A stretch of 64,000 nucleotides of DNA, from the NCBI GenBank assembly GCA_036346405.1, contig CM070567.1:46053633-46117632 (forward strand), in the 5' to 3' direction. A program made the position numbers and the translations under genes. How positions within the stretch are numbered: the first letter of the stretch is position 1; every line of letters starts with the position of its first letter. Origin of the DNA: Phyllostachys edulis. Lineage: Eukaryota > Streptophyta > Magnoliopsida > Poales > Poaceae. Under the pieces are notes generated by a model. It was given only the letters and a program-made list of their open reading frames with translations, was not told the DNA's origin and made no database searches. Positions 22,219 to 33,330 of this stretch are shown here, piece by piece.

Positions 22219-23787
22219 TGTTGCGCGCAAAAACGGTATCACGCACAACACGACGATCGCGGCAGTAACGAGGTGCTCCGGATCACGTCACCAACGCGCA
22301 GAGCCTAGGCGGAGCTAGTCGTGGCGCAGCGCGGCGGTGTTTCGCACGGATTGATTTTGTGATCTTGCCGGACGGAAAGCGAAAGAGGTTGGAAAGGCAC
22401 GGGACTACGAGGAACTATGAATAAAAGTAGATGCAATTGGTATTTGATCGTTTGGTTGATATCTTTTACAATCGGCCTCAACCCTTTTAAAGGGCAGCAG
22501 GTCTCAGCCGTAAGGGCTTGGAACTCCTAATCCGATCAAGATCTTTACAGATATGATTCGGTTACAACCTCCAAGCCTTCTATACTTGACATATTTTTCC
22601 TAATTTAAATACGCAAGTTTTCCATATAACAATTCTTTACAGAAGGTCTTGAAGAAATCCTCGCTGAAGATCCGCGCGGGAGGTCCCGAGAACAACTCGA
22701 ACGAAAACACGGTAGTTCCGCCAAGTAACAGCCGGAATGACCGTAATGAGGTAATACCGCACTAAACAAGCCAGTCGTACCGCTCCAGTAGCAGCTTGTT
22801 GTCTTGAAGTCTGCACGAAATTCTTGAATGAACCACAGCACTACCGCCACAAAATGTCCGGTACTACCTTTGTGCGGTATTACCGCTCCATACCGCGGAA
22901 CTACCGCTCCTCAGAAAAAGTTCCAAAGCTTCACAAATGCACGCCTTGCCACGTGAACGGCCCAGATTGAAATGGCCAATCGAACGCTTCACAAGTCGCT
23001 TTACGTTCGGGCGGTCCGAACGTTCGCCTGTTTTTGAGCCATCTGATTTCAATCGGACGCTGGACAAGTCCCTTTACGTTCGGATGGTCCGAACGTTCAC
23101 CATGATCTGGGCCGTTCGATTTCAATCAGACGTCACTAGGAATCCACCTCAGATCAAGTGACCTGCGGTAATACCTTTGCATACATGCGATAGTGTCGCT
23201 CAGCAGTGGATCCAAGAACACAGTATTACCAGCATTAAACATGCGGAATTACCTGTGAGCGGTAGTACTGCTGCATATTGCGGAACTACCACGTTACTAA
23301 AATGCTTCAAATGACCTCAAAAACATGTGTTTTGCCACGCGGACAGTCCAGATTGAAATAGCCAATCGAACGCTCCACAAGCCTCTTTACGTTCCGACGG
23401 CCCGAACGTTCACCTGCTTTTGAGCTGTTAGATTTCAATCGGACGCTTCATAAGTCCTTTTATGCTCAGACGGTTCGAACGTTCGCAATGATCTGGCCTG
23501 TCCATTTTTAATCGGACGTCATCAAGAACCTACTCAGATCAAGTGTCTTGCGGTAGTACCGCTGCATTGTTGCGGTAGTACCGCTTCGCGGTAGTTCCGC
23601 ACTTAACTTGCCGGTACTACCAATTTGGCTATTACTTGCTGAAAACTATGACTTCAACAAAAACCAAATGTGATCCAACAGCATGCGGTACTACCGCCAA
23701 GGAACACACGGTCGTACCGCGTTGAAAAACAGAACCTCCCAAGAGGTCTTTAAAGCCCTTTAAAGATGCTAAATCTTGTCATCAACA
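22219..23787 (-). repeat. Tat element 3' LTR (left copy)
   Basis: Pairs with 47557-49115. The U3 part (on the - strand, 23787 down to about 22640) carries many GCGGTAGTACCGC-type words and four GTTCGGACGGTCCGAAC-type palindromes (about 22995-23530). A TATA-like TATTTAAAT (about 22606-22598) follows on the - strand. Confidence 0.93.
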
Positions 23788-23790
23788 CAT

Positions 23791-23805
23791 GCCCCCCTGT
23801 TTTTT
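23791..23805 (-). other. Tat element polypurine tract
   Basis: AAAAAACAGGGGGGC on the - strand, four bases from the 3' LTR. Confidence 0.8.
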
Positions 23806-23925
23806 GGTAAACAAATACGTTTATCACAAAAAATATCTTCAATTGTTCCTCAGGACGATGATCAAACACCGGCCATACGTATATTTCTTAGGACGATGAT
23901 CAACAACTCATCGGCCATGTACTTC

Positions 23926-24728
23926 TCAAGGATTTTGCCAAACACTTGGATAGTATTTCTTCAAATATTTACCATTAAGAGCTTTATGCAATCTATCTCC
24001 CTGCAAATTCTACACTATATATGAATTTCCAGGGACAATCTCTACAACTTTATATGGACCTTCCCAGTTTGGAGACCACTTTCCAAACTTATTATCCTTG
24101 TGCCCAACAGGCAAAATCGTCTTCCAAACTAAGTCTCCTATTTGAAACGATTTTTCCTTCACCTTCTTATTGTAGGCCTTGGCTACCCTTATTTTATCTT
24201 TCTCAATTTCTCTCAAAGCTTTTAATCTCTCATCTGCAACCTCATCTATCCTGTCCATCATTAAATCATGATAAACTTCAGCCGACAACCCATTTTGCCT
24301 GGCCACTCTAGAAGCTTTCAAATATATCTCAACAGGCAAAACAACTTCTTGCCCATATACTAATTCAAACGGTGTTACCTTTGTAGCACTTTGTTCAGAT
24401 ATACAGTGAGCCTATAATGCTTCAGATAGCACCTCATGCCACCTCTTAGGATGTTCCTCTATCTTTTTCTTAATGAGCCTAATTAAAGTTTTATTACTTG
24501 ACTCGGTCTGACCATTGGCTTGAGCATAATAAGGCGAGGAATTAAGGAGCTTGATTCCACGTGATTCGGCAAACTCTTGTACTTGGTGAGACATAAAAGA
24601 TGAACCTTGATCAGTAGTCAAAGTTTGTAGTATGCTGAATCTATAAATGATATGCTCCAAAATAAAACTAATCACCTCTTTATAAGTCATGTTTCAAAGA
24701 AGAACAGCCTCTGTCCACTTGGTAAAAT
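23926..24728 (-). pseudogene. Tat element integrase, C-terminal half
   Basis: Continues the integrase cut by the Tekay insertion. LTTDQGSSFMSHQVQEFAES has the second catalytic Asp, and YYAQANGQTESSNKTLIRLI the Glu. QNGLSAEVYHDLMMDR, then KVKEKSFQIGDLVWKTILP and WSPNWEGPYKVVEIVPGNSY form the C-terminal domain. Three in-frame stops (near 24692, 24411 with TAG where Trp is expected, and 24010-24012) interrupt one unshifted frame. The natural end is VWQNP with stop 23928-23926. Confidence 0.88.
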
Positions 24729-25297
24729 AATCATGTAACATCCCAAATGTATAATTAGGGTTAATCAAGTATAATTATATGTGTAGAAATTAAAACTTTT
24801 TCTCACATCTTGAAAAACCCTAAAATCTTATGTAATTCTTGTCCAAGAGTTGTGTAATCCAAAAACACAAAGCTCTTGTTGACCAAAAGTCAAATTCCTT
24901 TTCTAATTATCTTAAATCTTGTGCCAAACATTTGGAATATATTTTCCTTGGTCCCAAAACTGATATGGGACCCTCTCAAAAATATCGGGAGTTATAACAC
25001 TTGTTGGTAATTTTTGGAGGCAAAACAATCCTTTAAACAACCTTCATGAATTTCCTGAGAAAAATGCATTGCATAATAACCTCTGGAAATTTTATGCAAG
25101 GTTGATCTCATTGTCAGCAAGCTCCAGTTAAAATTTCATCAAATTTGGAGTTCATTTGCTATCTCAAATAATTCTGCTAAGTTTCAGCTGTTAAAACTAA
25201 ATTTAAAAGCCTACACTGTTCCTTGGGCTAGCCATGTTCAAAGCTGGTCCAGCCCAACCGTGTCTGCACCTCAGCAGACCTCATCTCCACCTTGATC

Positions 25298-26069
25298 AGG
25301 TCGCAGCCGTTGGATTTACATCCAACAGCCACGACCTCCTCCGCGGTCAACACCGCAAGGACCTTCCTACCTCATCAGGTCGTAACCGTTCGATCAAAGA
25401 TCCACGGTCATGACCTCCCCTGTGTGTTAAACTTCAAAGACCTCCTCGAGCTGTTAAACCATCGCAGCGAGGTCATCCCACCTTGTTGAGGTCGTAGCCG
25501 TTGGATCAAATCCAACAGCCACGACCTCCTCCTCAACATACTCGATCAGTCCTCCCACTGCGTGAGGTCATAGCCCTTGGATCCAAGATCCATGGCCCCG
25601 ACCTCCCCACCTTTAAAACTAAGCAAACCTCCCACCTAACCAAGGTCGTAGCCGTTGGATCGAGATCAACACTCATGACCTCCCGCTATCAAGCACTCAC
25701 AACCTCCCCATCTTTTGTTGTGCACCGTTAGATTAAAATCTACGATCACGACCTCCTTTTTGTCTCATGCGCACTGACCTCCCAACGCCGCGTGAGATCG
25801 TGGCCCTTAGATCTAAATCTAAAGGCCTGACCTCCCTTGTGCGTTATGCAAGCTCAGACCTCCACCTCCTTTGATCGAAACCGTTAGATCTAAATCTAAC
25901 GGTCCCGACCTCCCTTGCATTGCGCATCATATCGAGACCTCCCCATCGTGTCGGTGCCCTTGGATTTAAATCCAAAGGCCATGACCTCCCTCATGTCTTT
26001 TTGATCGCGTGCGTTAAGTCCTCACCGGAGGTCCGCACTGTTGGATGGAGATCCAACGCTTTGGACCTC
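25298..26069. repeat. Array of about ten covarying palindromic modules
   Basis: Units at intervals of about 60-90 bases, each an imperfect inverted repeat of the form GAGGTCGTGGCCGTTGGAT - spacer - ATCCAACGGCCACGACCTC. Example 25491-25532 has arms of about 19 bases. The inner arms vary in step: TTGGAT pairs with ATCCAA, TTAGAT with ATCTAA (25880-25903 has perfect 10-base arms). Matching arrays occur at about 35985-36760, 54300-55110 (reversed) and 58545-59560. Confidence 0.85.
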
Positions 26070-26424
26070 TGTCCCTTTTCCTCACGTGCGTTTTTGCGAT
26101 TAAGAAATCGGAGGGCCACGACCTCCCACCCTTGATCGTGTGGTGGGACCTCCTCCCGGCCACTTAAAACATAACGGTTCAAAAATTGGATCCGATGGTT
26201 AGGACCTCTCCCGTGTCTTATCCAACGGTCACCAAGACCTCCCTGTTCTTCTCCTTCCTCCGCACGCATGCGTGCTCTGGCGATGGAGTTAATCGTGCCG
26301 AGCCTCTGTGCACCTTTATGACTCTTTGTCGACCGCATTTAATGCAGTCGACTTTCATCTCAGTCAAGACACCCCCTGCCCCTTGTCAACCTTTATGTCT
26401 TGTCCACCCCATGGACCAACCCGT

Positions 26425-26483
26425 GGGCTAAGCTCACCATGGAGCTTAGCCCCACTCATAACCTTCACCTCGGGCTATAAGTG
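26425..26483 (+). promoter_or_regulatory. LTR core promoter: 11-base-arm hairpin followed by TATA box
   Basis: GGGCTAAGCTC (26425-26435), a 6-base spacer, then GAGCTTAGCCC (26442-26452). The TATA-like CTATAAGTG follows at 26475. The same pair is seen at 37125-37187, at 59750-59825 (TATAAAA) and, reversed, near 53896-53960. U3 is thus about 1.75 kb and R plus U5 about 3.7 kb. Transcription start is inferred. Confidence 0.6.
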
Positions 26484-27434
26484 TCCACTCGAGCTCCCGT
26501 TGGCTTCCTTTACACACTTGGCCCTGTCATACCGATGTTTGGCTAAGCTCCTATCTCACTCACCTCCTCTCTAGTGGCTGCCATTGTTGAAGACCTTGGA
26601 GCTTCTCGGTAGCTCGGGGAGTTCCCGTGGCTCCCTCTTTCAAACCTTGCTCACTCTTGCTCCTAAAACCTCTTGGAAGTTAACCCTAACTTGAATTGTT
26701 TGGGCATTTTTCAGAGGTGGACAAAGTCGAGCTTGGGGCTGGAGCTTTGGGCTGTGAAGCTTCACTGCCTTCCCCAACTCCGGTCATCACCTCCACGACC
26801 TCCCCAGCACCTTAGGACCTCCAGGTACACCCCCTGTTAGTCCTTTAGATGCTTTGGCACCCGCTGAATGCATGTTGCGGAGCTTTTGTTTCTGACACGC
26901 TTGAATGTCGCGTGAGCTTCATTTTGCATTTGCGTAGTTTGGCCGTGCTGGTCATCTTTTGACCTCTCCGGCTCGACGGCGTTCAAGGCCATCGCCGCCG
27001 TTGAGAGGAGGTCCTTTGGGTGCGCATGGTTATTGCGGACCCAACGGTACCATTGGATCTCGCCGGCGAGGTCTACATCGCCGGCGATGACCACGTCTTT
27101 GCGCTCGGGATTTTGTCGGACGTCCCGAGCGTGTCATTGTCGATTTTAGGACAGAGATGTGCCGTGTTTAATGCGGTCATCAATTGCTCAATCTTGCAAT
27201 CATTGGTTGGGTCTTGATGTTCTTAAATCCACCATTTATTGTGCGCATATTTAAGACCTCCGTAGCGGACCTCCTCGTTGTCCCGCCAAGATTTACTCCT
27301 TGTCCAGCGGCGTGCTTGTTGGGTCAGGGCGTCCCGACCTCCTCAGGAGATCTGGAGCGTCCAAGACCTCCCCTTGCGCTTATCGTGGCCGTCGGACCTC
27401 CACGGAGGTGCTGTGGCGTTAGATCTCTGCGTGG

Positions 27435-27840
27435 GACCTCCCTCGGTTATCTCGGCCGTTCATGACCTCCCGGGTAGATCTTGACCGTCAAGGTCCTCCC
27501 TCGGACGTCTGAACCATCGAGGACCTCCTTGGAACATCTCGAACCGTCCCAGACCTCCCTTGTGAGGTCTTGGCGATGTAGATTTTCCTCGGGGAGATCT
27601 TGATAGTTTGGACCTTCCTTTGGAAGATCTCAACCGTTGAGGACCTCCCTTTAGATCTGGTCCGCTCCGGACCTCCTTTACGTGTTGTGGTCCGTTGGAT
27701 CTCCCATCTCTGCCACAACCTCCCCTCACCTCGCATGTGGGTTGCTAAGAGGTCCAGGACCTCTGGACTTCACGTCTTGGCGTAGAGTGATAGTTCTCTG
27801 GGAGGTCTTGAGCCGTTGGATTTAAGATCTGTGGCTCACG
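27435..27840. repeat. Second LTR array: direct repeats around GGACCTCC and GATCTTGACCGT
   Basis: Roughly ten units spaced 30-45 bases: GGTAGATCTTGACCGTCAAG, GGACGTCTGAACCATCGAGG, GGAAGATCTCAACCGTTGAG and similar, each followed by GACCTCC. Many units also contain a weak inverted repeat (ACCGT..ACGGT-like). Counterparts: about 38140-38560 and, reversed, 52570-52980. Confidence 0.7.
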
Positions 27841-28921
27841 TCCTCCCATACCCTTGTGAGTTTTAGAAATTCGGTGAAGTCTTAGTTAAACCTGAAATAA
27901 GGTATAGACTTTAGAATTTCATATCTCTTTCATTTTAATTCCAAATGAGGTCATTCAAATTGTGTTAGCTCTGTCTTGAACTTAACTTTAATCCAAAAAT
28001 GATTGCATGTTGAGTTCAGCTCCAGAGCACAGTTAGCCACTAGGTTTTAAAACTCCCTTTGAATATACACTCAAAATTTATGTTTAACTTGTGAAATACA
28101 TAACTAATGCTCTATAGATTATTTTTGGGTGAGACCAACTTTGTTGGTTTCCTCTATTAATGAACTCACTGTGAAAATTAGTTTTGAGCATGTTGCTATT
28201 AGGAAAATGAGGACTTGTGCATTATAATTTTGTTCAAGTTCTTGTTTTTGAAAGATTATAGAAAGTGCAATATAGCTCCAAATGAGGTGAACTCAATTGT
28301 GTTATTCATATCATGAGGTGCTGGTTTTACAATAAAAATCTCAGCCTCACCACTTTTCTAGAAAAGGTTGCCTCATAATTAAATTAGTGAATAGTGCAGT
28401 TTGGTAATTTTTAGGGTTTGAGCAGAATTGTTTTGCTCATATCTTTTGCATTGAGAATCCAAATCCATTGGTTCTTGTTGCAAAATTTCATAAAAATCAC
28501 CCTCTTGCTGCTGTAGAAAATTCAGAGAATTTGGAGTTCGTTTGTTGTGCTGTCTTTGTTGTGTTTCATCGTTCTTATCGGTTCTTTATCGCTTTTCCGT
28601 TAGGTTTCGACATTTGTGGTGATCCCGAGAGCGACCCTCTGCCACAATTTGGCCAGCAACAAGGCAAGCAGTTTGATCATTTCCATCATTGTCCCATTAC
28701 TTTAAAGCTTAATATATCGTTTTACTTCTATGTATGCATGCTACTTTGTGTTAAATGTAAGCTAGCAAGCCTATAGTTGCATAATCTGTAGGAATTGTTC
28801 ATCCTCTACTACCATGAGCCTAGGTTATTTGCTGTGGTGGGAGCTCGTTGGATGAGCTCTTATCACTTAGTAGTTTCGATGGAAATTGCTTAGACATGCT
28901 TAGTTATCGGTAGAAATGGGC

Positions 28922-28944
28922 GATCATCGACTTAGTCGATGATC
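28922..28944. promoter_or_regulatory. Perfect 23-base palindrome in the LTR
   Basis: Arms GATCATCGACT and AGTCGATGATC with a single T between. The copy near 39627-39649 is identical; the solo LTR near 51488-51510 has one changed base; the diverged LTR near 61940 keeps only part. Confidence 0.7.
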
Positions 28945-30238
28945 TTGATCACTCAAAATGATTATTACTCCTATATGTCCAGCACTTGTGCCTTAATTAA
29001 TTTGTAAAATCAAAACTGAAAATAAAGGATTGATTTAGACTTGGGCATATTGGATGGATGGTGCGGTTTTGGATGTGGTGGTATGCCCGGGTCCCTAAGG
29101 ACCGAGTACTTGGGTCACTAAGCCAGCGATTTGGCGTACTAACCACGAGAGGCATATGGAACCCCTCTTGACTAAGTACTCTAGGAGGTGTTAATTATGA
29201 GCGAGCTCGGTTGGTGTGTTTTCAAAAACAAATGTATATGTATAGTGTGGGAGGGAGCATTAGCTTAGGGAAGGTTGTGATGTCTCCTTCTCCCGTGGGT
29301 TGTGCAGCTCGTAATTAGCATTCATCCTTTGGAAAGGTCTCGTAGGACTTAGCCGTGCAAAGACACCTTCTAAGTGTGCGTAAAGGAAAGGCGATCGGCG
29401 TGTGGAGTGCAGTGGTACACCTGCGCAGGATAAAACTATTGAATAGCCTCGTCCTAGGTTATGGACATGCTTGGTAAGGTCGTTCAAGACTAGTCTCAAA
29501 CTTTTAATTAAAACTTGATGGGTTGGTATGAGCGGGAGTTCATGCTATTGTTGTGGTGACTTGGGTTAGTCACTTCGAGATTGTTCTTGTTGTTGTTATT
29601 ATGTTATTATCGCGTTGTTATTTCAACAATTAAAAATGCTTTGTCAAATTGCTTTCAATCTACTATATTATTGCAAATAAATGTTGCTTTATGCTAAAAT
29701 GAGTCCAAAGCCTCATCCACTTAAATAAAGCTTGCATGTAGCTATTTATAGTTCATTATCTCACACGTAAGTCTTGCGGAGTACTTTATGTACTCATCGC
29801 CCGTGGTTGTGGCAATTTTGTGGCTTTTGTTGCAGAGGAAGAAGGAGAGCTTTAAGAGCCTCTCTTTTGTGCTACGTGTTGCGATTTCTTGACGACTAGC
29901 TTGGCGGTCGGTCGATGCCTAGGGTTAAGGCACACTGATTGGCTTTGTGTTATAGCCATCTTTATGGCACTTTTGCTTCATTGTTATCTTTTTGTAACTA
30001 TTGCTATTTGGCCTAAGGGCCTCTCTTTTGTAATATCTATTCCATATTAATGTTAACTTCGGTTTGTTGCTTATGTACTATGTGTTGTATGGAATTGATG
30101 CATTCTTTTGTTGTGAGGTATGTGTCTTGCATTCAGGAAGTATACATCTCTCGAGACCGAGTTTATTTGGTTGATAATACTAGGGTCAATTGGATGACTA
30201 AGTATTATGAGCCTAATAAATCCGGTGCTCACAAAAGT

Positions 30239-30250
30239 TGGTATCGAGCC
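30239..30250 (+). other. Tekay element primer-binding site
   Basis: TGGTATCGAGCC, a one-base-deleted form of the TGGTATCAGAGCC site (initiator Met tRNA) usual in Tekay/Del elements, five bases after the LTR. Confidence 0.8.
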
Positions 30251-31002
30251 GTTATGACCGTAGTAACATAAGCTTGGTCGTCCTTAGGATATTTTGAAAA
30301 CCTATTTTCAAAGCATCAAATGAGTTTTGAAAGCTTAGGAAATTCTCGGATTTTATTCCTTACCTATCTTAGCTTTCTCTTCTCATCCCACTCTAATTTG
30401 AGTTTTAAAAGTTGTTTTCCTCTCTTCCCTTCTACAAAATAGATGTTATCGATTAACACTGGGTTTTGGGAGAACCAATGAGATTGGCAAATTGAAGTGT
30501 GAGCTGCCCACTACAAGGTTTTGAAGTTCTGGAGTCGGTGATTCGACAAGGAGCTTGGATGCGAAATCTGGACAGCAAGCAGCAAATTTCCGGACAGCAG
30601 TCTCAAAGGTGTCTAATTAGGATAGATAATGAGAGGTTAATCAACTAAAACTTGTGGGAATAAAAGGGTAAGATGTGATACTAGTTAGCTAAGTATCTAA
30701 CACTTATTTCGCTGATTTAACCTTGCTCTTTAGTAGCATTAGATCTCATCTTACAATCTGATTTTTGATCTTCTCGACCGATTACTCGTTCATTCAATAC
30801 GGGTTAGTTGAGTTGAGAAGTTGAGCCTTGCGTTTGGTGTTTCTTGGCTGTTTTTAGAGTCTTTTAGAAGCCTTTTAAAGTTTAAATAACCGCTGATTTT
30901 GGCTTTCGTTTGGGGTGATATTCCATTCCCCTAGTCGATCGCTTTTGCTTTTCTTTAAGGCTTTGTTTTTGGGTCTAGTTGCTAACCAAAATTCCTTGTA
31001 AC
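30251..31002 (+). other. Untranslated leader of the Tekay element
   Basis: About 750 bases between primer site and gag, T-rich, no conserved reading frame. This is normal for the family. Confidence 0.6.
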
Positions 31003-31980
31003 ATGATGGCGGGCCTTTTCGTAGCGGCCAAGGCGATCACTGGTCCGGACGAGGAGCTTCCTCCTCCTCCGACCATGGCCGAGGTTCTTCTTCGGATCGG
31101 CGCAACCGCGGATGACGAGAGAGTTCTCTTGGGCGTCATCGCGCGCAACACCACCACCGCACTTACGGAGCTTGGGATCTGGGCGAGGAATGCCCATCGG
31201 CGCGTGGAGGACTCGCGGAGTTTCTTCGTACTCAGCCCCTACCTTTTCCGGTCGAGGACCCGCTCGATCTGAGCGATTGGCCGTTTGGTTGGCGGAAGCT
31301 TCGGCATAGCGCAGCGCTGATGCGAGACGAGAAGGCGCTGCTCAGATCGCACCACCGGAGGAGGTGCACCTTGTCATGGTGGGAGAACTTTCTCGCCATG
31401 CGGCCCGTGGATCACACCGTCTCTTGGGAGGAGTTCCGTCTTTGCCTTCCGACGGGCTCACATCCTGCCGGCTTGATGGAGATCAAGAAGGGGAGTTTCT
31501 TCGCTCAAGCAAGGCGTAGCTTCGATCATGGAGTATGTCTCTGAGTTCAACCATCTAGCTCGTTATGCTCCCGAGGGCGTGGCCACCGATATGGCTAAGG
31601 TGCCAAGTTCAGGCGTGGCTTGTCCGAGGAGTGAAGGACAAGCTATCCATTGTCGACTTTCTGATTTTAAGACCTTGGTCGACAAGGCCATCGTCGTGAG
31701 CATGCGGCTCGAGCTTATGGACTCCATAGCGCAAGTGGGAGGCCCATAAGTCATCGAGGCGATTCTTCCGTCCCCGCTTGAGGCGATCTCGAGGTACCAC
31801 TCTCACTCTTGGCGCCCCAAGGTCACCGCCCTGTTCCTCGTCCTTCGCAGGCCGTGTCTCGATCCGTGCACTGCGAGTCGTGAGAGCGGCCCCGCAACCC
31901 GGCGGTGGGTCACATGTTTCTCATGCAACGGAAGGGGCATTATGCGAACCAATGCCCTAAGAAGGCGAGGCGACCCTCGT
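31003..31980 (+). pseudogene. Tekay element gag with zinc knuckle
   Basis: Start near ATG 31003 (MMAGLFVAAKAITGPDEE). Frames shift several times: LRTQPLPFPVEDPLDLSDWP, LSWWENFLAMRPVDH with WEEFRLCLP, MEYVSEFNHLARYAPEGV and KTLVDKAIVVSMRLE are the usual Retrotrans_gag blocks of chromoviruses. At 31913-31965 one frame gives CFSCNGRG, followed by HYANQCPK in a shifted frame, a CCHC knuckle relic. Gag would form the virus-like particle. Confidence 0.8.
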
Positions 31981-31984
31981 CCTA

Positions 31985-32450
31985 ATGGAGGATGCGGGCA
32001 GAGGTGGTGCAACTTCGGGACCGAAGATCGTCCCGGCTACCCAAGGCGTGGGTAGTGGTCGCGTCAACGCCGTCACTGCAGAGGAGGCTCAGGAGGCACC
32101 CGACGTCGTGCTAGGTACACTTTCTGTTAACTCTCACCGCCATCTTGTCTTGTTTGATTCAGAGCATCTCATTCCTTTGTTTACGAGTCTTTTCTTTGCT
32201 ATCGGAGAGCTTCTTTTCTCTCCATTGTCGGTCCCGCTTCTCATTCGCTCTCTGGTTCGGAGTTGAGAGCGAATCGAGTGTAGGGATGTCCTATCGAAAT
32301 CGAAGCGTAGGGTTCTTAGCGAACCTTATCCTTCTCCATTCAGCGAGTCTAGATGTGATTCTTGGTATGGATTGGTTGTCTCAGCACATGGGACAAATCG
32401 ATTGCGCCAGGAAGCTCATCTCTCTATCTAGTCCTCCGGCGGCGGGTTAA
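31985..32450 (+). pseudogene. Tekay element protease region
   Basis: VVLGTLSVNSHRHLVLFDSE resembles the protease start in which DSG is the active site; here the Gly is replaced after a frame change. ILLHSASLDVILGMDWLSQH followed by IDCARK (up to 32426) is the conserved end of the chromovirus protease. Confidence 0.75.
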
Positions 32451-32569
32451 GCTTTTACCGAAGTCGCTAGATCCGCATCTCTTCGCGCTTGAAGCGAAGC
32501 CGCTCTAGATATTAGCGAAGTCCCAGCAGTTTGTGACTTCGTTGATGTCTTTCCCGCAATCTTCCGGAT

Positions 32570-33330
32570 GCCACCCGTTCGAGACCTCGAGTTTGTCATT
32601 GAGTTGGCTCTGGTACCGCCCCTATCTCAAAGAGGCCTTATCGGATGCCACCGAGCGAGTTGGTAGAATTGAAGAAGCGATTAAGTGAGCTGCAAGAGAA
32701 GGGTTTCATTGCCTAGCTCATCTCCTTGGGGTTGTCCAAAGAATCTTCGTAAAGAAGAAGGACGGTACTGCGCATGTGTCGTCGATTACGCCCACTTAAT
32801 GAAGTGACGGTATGAAGAACAAGTATCCATTGCCCGCATTGGCGATCTCTTCGATCAATTGGTTGGAGCTCGAGTTTTCTCCAAGATTGATTTGAGAGTG
32901 GGATATCATCGAGTTCAGATTCGACTGAGGATATTCCAAAACGGCGTTCTCTTCTCGCTTCGGCTTGTATGAATACCTTTGTCATGTCGTTAGCTTAACC
33001 AATGCTCTGCCTTGTTCATGAACCTCATGAATTCGGTATTCATGGAGTATTTGGATAAGTTTGTCGTGGTCTTCATCGATGATATTCTTATCTATTCCAA
33101 GAACGATGAGGAACACGCCGAGCATCTGAAGCTTGTGTTAGGCAAGCTACGTGAGCACCACCAGTCTGCGAAGTTCACAAGTGTGCGTTCGGTTGAAGGA
33201 AGTGGCTTTCTTAGGCCATATTCTTTCAGCGGAGGCGTGGTATTGATCCTAACAAGGTCACCGATGTTCTTTCATGGAGTCCGCCCTTTTTGGTCACCGA
33301 AGTGTGGAGTTTTCTTGGTTTAGCGGGATA
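32570..33330 (+). pseudogene. Tekay element reverse transcriptase
   Basis: Blocks in several frames: RMPPSELVELKKRLSELQEK, then KNKYPLPALAISSINWL, then FSKIDLRVGYHRVQIR. From 33012 a frame reads FMNLMNSVFMEYLDKFVVVF followed by IDDILIYSKNDEEHAEHLK, with the catalytic IDD motif. VWSFLGLAGYYRRFIENFSK opens the RNase H part. At least five frame changes are needed to follow it. Confidence 0.85.

Larger units (their letters stand above)
24734..30233 (+). repeat. Tekay element 5' LTR, 5.5 kb, with palindromic module arrays
   Basis: Parts in order: AT-rich start (24734-25260); array of inverted-repeat modules (25298-26069); hairpin and TATA box (26425-26483); GC-rich central block (26820-27180); second, direct-repeat array (27435-27840); AT-rich part with a 23-base palindrome (28922-28944); conserved 3' part (29420-30233). 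The reading frames inside, including one of about 100 codons at 28468-28776 that recurs in the other copies, are not kept in the diverged LTR at 57965 and are not called genes. Confidence 0.93.

Noticed and set aside
25298..26069. CRISPR-like array (short repeats at regular spacing)
   Set aside because: Plant LTR context, units diverge in step with their own inverted arm, spacers are not unique inserts, and no cas genes are present.
26991..27217. Coding-like GC-rich block (frame with LDLAGEVYIAGDDHVFALG) in the LTR
   Set aside because: Repeated in each LTR, no homology I recognise, and the frame is not preserved in the sister LTR at 60340-60560; more likely a structured UTR part.
28468..28776. 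Frame of about 100 codons in the Tekay LTR, repeated at 39117-39479 and, reversed, at 51668-51874
   Set aside because: It recurs only because the LTR recurs. In the diverged LTR (61480-61760) the frame is broken by stops, and no domain is recognisable.
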